A DNA stretch of 9,031 bases from Terriglobia bacterium (lineage in GTDB: Bacteria > Acidobacteriota > Terriglobia > UBA7540). The position numbers and the translations under genes are program-made. Shown here piece by piece: positions 5,800 through 9,031 of this stretch. Under the pieces are notes generated by a model that saw nothing but the letters and a program-made list of their open reading frames with translations, ran no database searches and was not told where the DNA came from. Position 1 is the first letter of the stretch. Every line of letters starts with the position of its first letter. The stretch lies in NCBI GenBank assembly GCA_022866195.1, contig JALHUF010000310.1, positions 1 to 9,031 on the forward strand, read 5' to 3'.

Positions 5800-7005
5800 C
5801 TATTGCAGAACCACCTGATCCCCTTCCTTCACTCCTTCGATCAACTCCGTCTTGACGCCGTTGGAAATGCCGAGCTTGGCGCTGACCTTACGCCGGCCTT
5901 TCTCCGCCTTGGGGTCAGGGATTTCCAGGGAGGCCTTGCGTTCTTTATCGTAAATGACCGCGGCCTCGGGGATGAGCAGTACGCCCTTCTTTTCCTCGAG
6001 GATGATCTCGGCGTTGGCGCTCATGTTGGCCTTGAGTTCCCCGCTGGGGTTGTGGATGGAAACGCGGACCTCGAAGGTGGTGACGTTGTCCTTCTCCACT
6101 CCCAGGGGCGAGATCTTCGTCACCTTGCCCTCGAATTTCTTCTCCTTGAGCGACTCCACTACAATGCGCGCCGGCTGGCCCATGTACACCTTGCTGATGT
6201 CGGCCTCGTCCACCTTGCCCTTCACGTACACTTCGCTCACGTCGCCCAGGGTCATCACCAGCGTGGCCTGGGAACCCAGCACCAGAATGGAACTGACCGC
6301 ATCGCCGATTTCGACATTGCGGGAAAGCACCAGGCCGTCCATGGGGCTGATAATCGTGGAGTTGCGCAGGTCTTCTTCGGCGCGCTCCAGCGCCGCCTGC
6401 GTCTGCGCTACCTGGGCCTTGGCGCGGGCCACTTCGGCGCGCGTGACGGAAACATTGAGCAGCGCCACCATCTGCTTGTTGAGCGCCATCTGATAGGCCT
6501 TCTCCGAGTCTTCCAGCACCGCCTGGGCGATCAGGCCGTCGCCGTGCAGCCTCTGGGCGCGCTCCACGCTGGCCTTCAGGAACGGCACGTCGGGGCCTTC
6601 GGCTTCGACCCGGTTGCGCTCGTAAGTCGCCTGGCTGGCTTCCTGAGCGGCCTGCGCGGCCAACAGCGTGGCGCGAGCCTCACGCACGCGGGCCTGCACC
6701 TCTTCTTTATCCAGTTCGACCAGCACCTGGCCCTGCCGAACCCGGTCGCCATAATCCACAAAGACTTGCTTGACAATGCCGCTGGCCTTCGATTTGACCT
6801 CCACTTTCGCCAGAGGCTCGATCTTGCCCGTGGCCACGACGGAACGCGCCAAGTCCCCGCGCTCCACTCGGGCCAGCTTGGAAGGGTCAATCTGATTGTT
6901 GGAGCGCAGCAGGGTCGTGCCTCCCACAATGCCCACTACCACGACGAATACCGCTACTCCCAGGAAGATCCAGCGCCGACGCTTGCTCTTGTGGTTGTTG
7001 GCCAT
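5800..7005 (-). CDS. Efflux periplasmic adaptor / membrane-fusion protein (HlyD/MacA type)
   Basis: A 401-residue adaptor. The N-terminus is basic (KSKRRR) and is followed by a single TM anchor at about 12-33, putting the rest in the periplasm. Then come the first lipoyl half (about 67-99, with GDRVRQGQVLVELD), a long Ala/Glu/Gln-rich coiled-coil hairpin (about 102-213), the second lipoyl half (about 215-237, STIISPMDGLVLSRNVEIGD), a beta-barrel domain (about 245-335) and a membrane-proximal domain ending GVKEGDQVVLQ. This order is standard for the family. The ATG at 7005 has GAGGTGA (7012-7018) 6 nt upstream, a strong site. It is the first gene of the minus-strand transport block and probably links the MacB-like permeases to an outer-membrane channel, which is not in this window. 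Substrate unknown. Confidence 0.92.
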   Translation of the reverse strand: MANNHKSKRRRWIFLGVAVFVVVVGIVGGTTLLRSNNQIDPSKLARVERGDLARSVVATGKIEPLAKVEVKSKASGIVKQVFVDYGDRVRQGQVLVELDKEEVQARVREARATLLAAQAAQEASQATYERNRVEAEGPDVPFLKASVERAQRLHGDGLIAQAVLEDSEKAYQMALNKQMVALLNVSVTRAEVARAKAQVAQTQAALERAEEDLRNSTIISPMDGLVLSRNVEIGDAVSSILVLGSQATLVMTLGDVSEVYVKGKVDEADISKVYMGQPARIVVESLKEKKFEGKVTKISPLGVEKDNVTTFEVRVSIHNPSGELKANMSANAEIILEEKKGVLLIPEAAVIYDKERKASLEIPDPKAEKGRRKVSAKLGISNGVKTELIEGVKEGDQVVLQ

Positions 7006-7386
7006 CTGCGTTCACCTCGCCCCAGGCTTGTGCCCCAGGGCCTATAACCCCAAATACGCGGCCGCCTCGCAGAATGTTCCCTGCTTCGGTTTACCCCGGG
7101 CTGAATGTGCCGCCCGGCTTCAAGGAGCGGCTGGGCAGTCGCTCCCTGAGGGGTGAGACGTAACGATTGGGTTTCGGATAGGAGGTTGAGCGGATACCAG
7201 CGCATGGAGGATCCTGCTACCCCAGAGGGACAATCAGTCCCAGACGGGCAATTTGGCGCTCCGCCGGAAATGCGGCCCCGCAAGTGTCCGTTTCCGTACG
7301 GTGTTTGAGGAACCTACCAGCGAGTCCCTTGCTCGTCCCTAAAGCTGGCGGTGGGACATATTCCTGCCCGACCTTATAATGGTGGC
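7006..7386. other. Divergent intergenic region between adaptor and kinase genes
   Basis: This 381-nt region must hold the start signals of both transcription directions. Seen: the adaptor ribosome site (7012-7018); a TATAGG-like element on the minus strand near 7040-7045 without a good -35 partner; two hairpins, ccgggc/gcccgg (7096-7117) and ggagcggct-gggc-agtcgctcc (7124-7145, 9 bp including one G-T); gggac-aatca-gtccc (7227-7241); the 8-bp palindrome ccgtacgg (7294-7301); and a strong promoter at its right end. I recognise no tRNA, riboswitch or convincing gene here. Confidence 0.5.
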
Positions 7387-7387
7387 G
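7353..7387 (+). promoter_or_regulatory. Sigma70-type promoter for a leaderless kinase mRNA
   Basis: GGGACA at 7353-7358 (four of six consensus -35 bases) is followed by a 16-nt spacer and a perfect TATAAT at 7375-7380. The expected transcription start, 6-7 nt after the -10 box, falls on the GTG at 7387. No ribosome site precedes that codon, so the transcript is probably leaderless. Confidence 0.65.
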
Positions 7388-8649
7388 TGCATTACGGGAT
7401 CGTGGCCGACGACCTGACGGGGAGCTGCGACGTGGCAGGGCGCTTGACTGGCTTGGGCTATCGTCCCATTGTCGTGGTGCGCCCCGGAACTGCCCACCAG
7501 ACCCTTTCAACGCTGCCGGAAGAGGCAGCCGTGGTCGTTATGAACACGCGCAGCCGCGACTGCTCCCTCCGCGAAGCTGTCGCGCGGGCCCGGGCCGCCG
7601 CTGAAGAGTTGGAGCGCAGCGGCGCGCCAGTGATCTACCAGAAAATTGACTCGACTCTGCGTGGTCACTGGGCCGAGGAATTGAAGGCCGTGGCCGCCGT
7701 AACGCACCCGGAGCGCGTGCTCGTTTGCCCGGCCTTTCCGGCCCGCGGCCGGCTGATGCGCGGTGGCCACCTGCGCCTGAGGCGCGCCGAGTGCGAAGGC
7801 CTTTTGCACGCCACTGGGGCAGCACCTGCGCGCAGCCTACGCACCATTCTCCGCCAGCGCTGCGGCTGGGATACTCAACAGGTCGGACTCGAGTCTGTGC
7901 GTCGTGGAGCACGGGCCATCAGGAAAGCGCTCGAAGTACAGAACGGAGCGCCCTGCGTCGTTCTCGATGCCACGCGCGAGCTCGACCTCGACGCCATCGG
8001 GCGGGCTTTGCGCAATTCGCCGGCGCGATTGCTTTGGGTAGGCTCTGCCGGGCTTGTCCGCACGGTGCTCCCGCCGCTCCCCCGACCCGAAGCTGCACCG
8101 GAGGCTCAAAGTAAGGGTCCCTGGCTGCTCATCCAAGGTAGCCGGCAACCGGTCAGCCACGCGCAGTTTCAGCGGCTGGAGGTCGAACCGGCAATTGACG
8201 TGGTTGATTTCTCGCCGGCGCCGGATCGCCGGCAACACCGGCGCTGGTTGAACGCAGCCCTTTCGGCTCTGAGCAGCGGCAGAGATGTGGCCGTAACGGT
8301 TCCGCAAGCGTTTGATGGGCGTGTCCCCGCGGAGTTCACCGCGTTCCTGGACAAGCTCCTTCCGAGGATTCTCGCCGCTCCTAGGCTGGGGGGCATTTTC
8401 GTGACGGGCGGGAATACCGCGGAAGCCGTTTGTGATAGTCTGCGGATAAGAACGCTGTGGGTGACGGAGGAGATTCGCCCGGGGATTGCGCGCAGCCGCG
8501 CGCTAGATGGACGGCGCCCCGGCCTGCGCCTAGTGACCAAGGCAGGGGGCTTCGGCAAGGTGGATGAAGTCTGGCAGGTCTTACAGAGGTGCACGCGTGC
8601 CCAGTCGGGTTCGAGGACAGAAACCTGTAATCGGCATCACCTTGGGTGA
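7387..8649 (+). CDS. Four-carbon acid sugar kinase family protein (DUF1537)
   Basis: A 420-residue kinase that phosphorylates a four-carbon sugar acid (threonate, erythronate or an oxo-tetronate) with ATP. Family motifs in order: ADDLTGSCDVAG (7-18, sugar-acid binding), NTRSRD (53-58), QKIDSTLRGHW (85-95), CPAFPARGR (114-122), then the nucleotide-binding half with WVGSAGL (217-223), IQGSRQPVSHAQF (249-261), FVTGGNTAEAV (338-348) and VTKAGGFG (383-390). The length is normal. GTG at 7387 is chosen because homologues start just before I-x-A-D-D-L-T-G and because the promoter sits directly upstream; GTG at 7351 in the same frame would put the promoter inside the gene and has no ribosome site. Residues 125-160 are Arg-rich and less typical of the family. 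The following pdxA-like gene overlaps its end by 53 nt, supporting a D-threonate/D-erythronate role; the exact substrate is inferred. Confidence 0.88.
   Translation: MHYGIVADDLTGSCDVAGRLTGLGYRPIVVVRPGTAHQTLSTLPEEAAVVVMNTRSRDCSLREAVARARAAAEELERSGAPVIYQKIDSTLRGHWAEELKAVAAVTHPERVLVCPAFPARGRLMRGGHLRLRRAECEGLLHATGAAPARSLRTILRQRCGWDTQQVGLESVRRGARAIRKALEVQNGAPCVVLDATRELDLDAIGRALRNSPARLLWVGSAGLVRTVLPPLPRPEAAPEAQSKGPWLLIQGSRQPVSHAQFQRLEVEPAIDVVDFSPAPDRRQHRRWLNAALSALSSGRDVAVTVPQAFDGRVPAEFTAFLDKLLPRILAAPRLGGIFVTGGNTAEAVCDSLRIRTLWVTEEIRPGIARSRALDGRRPGLRLVTKAGGFGKVDEVWQVLQRCTRAQSGSRTETCNRHHLG
8585..8590 (+). promoter_or_regulatory. Ribosome binding site of the PdxA-family gene
   Basis: AGAGGT lies 6 nt before the GTG at 8597, inside the end of the kinase gene, and fixes that GTG as the likely start. 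Confidence 0.55.
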
Positions 8650-9031
8650 CCCCGCGGGGATCGGCCCAGAGGTGGCGCTCAAGGCGGTACGCGACCCGAA
8701 GATCCTGGCCGCCGCGCGCCCGATTCTAATCGGTGCGCGCGCCGTGGTGGAGCACTACGCTAGGCGGCTGGGCTTCGCCAAGCGTCTCTCCTTCCTTGAG
8801 GACCTGCCAGAGGCTGTGCCTCCGGGGAGAATTCACGTCCTGGACACAGCTCACTTCGCGCTCAAGGCCATCCCGTTTGGCAAGGTCCATCCCGAATGCG
8901 GACGGTCGGCTCTGGAAGCCATCCGTCGGGGGGTGGCGCTCGCCCGCGCGGGACGGCTCGACGCGTTGGTCACCGGCCCGATTCACAAGAAGTCCGCGCA
9001 ATTGGCCGGTATGGTGGGCGCAGGGCACACG
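8597..9031 (+). CDS. pdxA: PdxA-family 4-phosphate dehydrogenase, N-terminal part (runs off the window)
   Basis: The first 145 residues of a PdxA-family NAD-dependent dehydrogenase; the frame is open to the last base. Seen: IGITLGDPAGIGPEVALK at 12-29 (family signature), ALVTGPIHKKSAQLAG at 123-138 (VTGPINK-like, with His in place of the usual Asn) and GHT at 143-145, whose His is a metal ligand in PdxA. Classical PdxA oxidises 4-phosphohydroxy-L-threonine in pyridoxal phosphate synthesis. The PdxA2 branch, found beside DUF1537 kinases, oxidises and decarboxylates D-threonate or D-erythronate 4-phosphate to dihydroxyacetone phosphate. The adjacent kinase favours PdxA2, but the sequence is too incomplete to separate the two. 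Start: GTG at 8597 with AGAGGT upstream. About 200 residues are missing. Confidence 0.88.
   Translation, partial: MPSRVRGQKPVIGITLGDPAGIGPEVALKAVRDPKILAAARPILIGARAVVEHYARRLGFAKRLSFLEDLPEAVPPGRIHVLDTAHFALKAIPFGKVHPECGRSALEAIRRGVALARAGRLDALVTGPIHKKSAQLAGMVGAGHT

Noticed and set aside
5803..7047. 414-codon plus-strand frame opposite the adaptor gene
   Set aside because: His/Leu/Gln/Arg-rich mirror of the coiled-coil region of a textbook HlyD-type protein; no family features.
7021..7060. Promoter for the adaptor operon (TATAGG on the minus strand)
   Set aside because: No acceptable -35 box at 15-19 nt; kept only as a mention in the intergenic description.
7204..7308. Possible 34-residue small protein (ATG at 7204, ending CPFPYGV) in the divergent spacer
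   Set aside because: The AGGAGG at 7181-7186 is 18 nt away, too far for that ATG, and abuts the in-frame TTG; composition is low-complexity Pro/Gly and I recognise no family.
7316..7349. tRNA-like or riboswitch-like fold (ccagc ... gctgg with an inner gag/ctc stem)
   Set aside because: The stems are only 3-5 bp, no T-loop or anticodon arm consensus is present, and it overlaps the -35 region only by chance position.

Overview
The window is GC-rich, gene-dense bacterial DNA. A cautious guess at the source is a soil or sediment Acidobacteriota-like organism. That is inferred from three things: MacB-type permeases without an ATPase domain, a DUF4097 protein with TGSG repeats, and tcagc/gctga-rich spacers between genes. 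No marker gene confirms it.

Layout. (1) Positions 12-1010, plus strand: a HIT-superfamily galactose-1-phosphate uridylyltransferase (GalT) or closely related nucleotidyltransferase. It converges on the next gene, with a small GC hairpin between the two stops. (2) Positions 7005 down to about 1050, minus strand: a cell-envelope block. In transcription order it holds a membrane-fusion/periplasmic adaptor (HlyD/MacA type), two diverged tandem MacB/FtsX-type permeases, a secreted DUF4097 protein, a broken reading frame that starts with a twin-arginine-like signal (1966-1740), and an exported SRPBCC/AHSA1-like protein. The adaptor and two permeases look like subunits of one tripartite efflux or export machine. 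The DUF4097 start is tightly coupled to the second permease. No ABC ATPase is present, so one must be supplied from elsewhere. (3) Positions 7006-7386: a divergent intergenic region with a very good promoter pointing right. (4) Positions 7387-9031, plus strand: a four-carbon acid-sugar kinase (DUF1537 family) and the first 145 codons of a PdxA-family dehydrogenase, overlapping by 53 nt. Together they resemble the known D-threonate/D-erythronate catabolic pair, in which a kinase is followed by a 4-phosphate dehydrogenase that gives dihydroxyacetone phosphate.

Points of interest: the kinase appears to be made from a leaderless mRNA, with TATAAT ending six bases before its GTG start. The DUF4097 protein has an almost exact 18-residue repeat. 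A 57-nt imperfect hairpin of tcagc/gctga units separates adaptor and permease genes. The Tat-signal frame at 1966-1740 has an excellent ribosome binding site but a frameshift and an in-frame stop. I saw no tRNA, rRNA, CRISPR array, insertion sequence or wholly new system.
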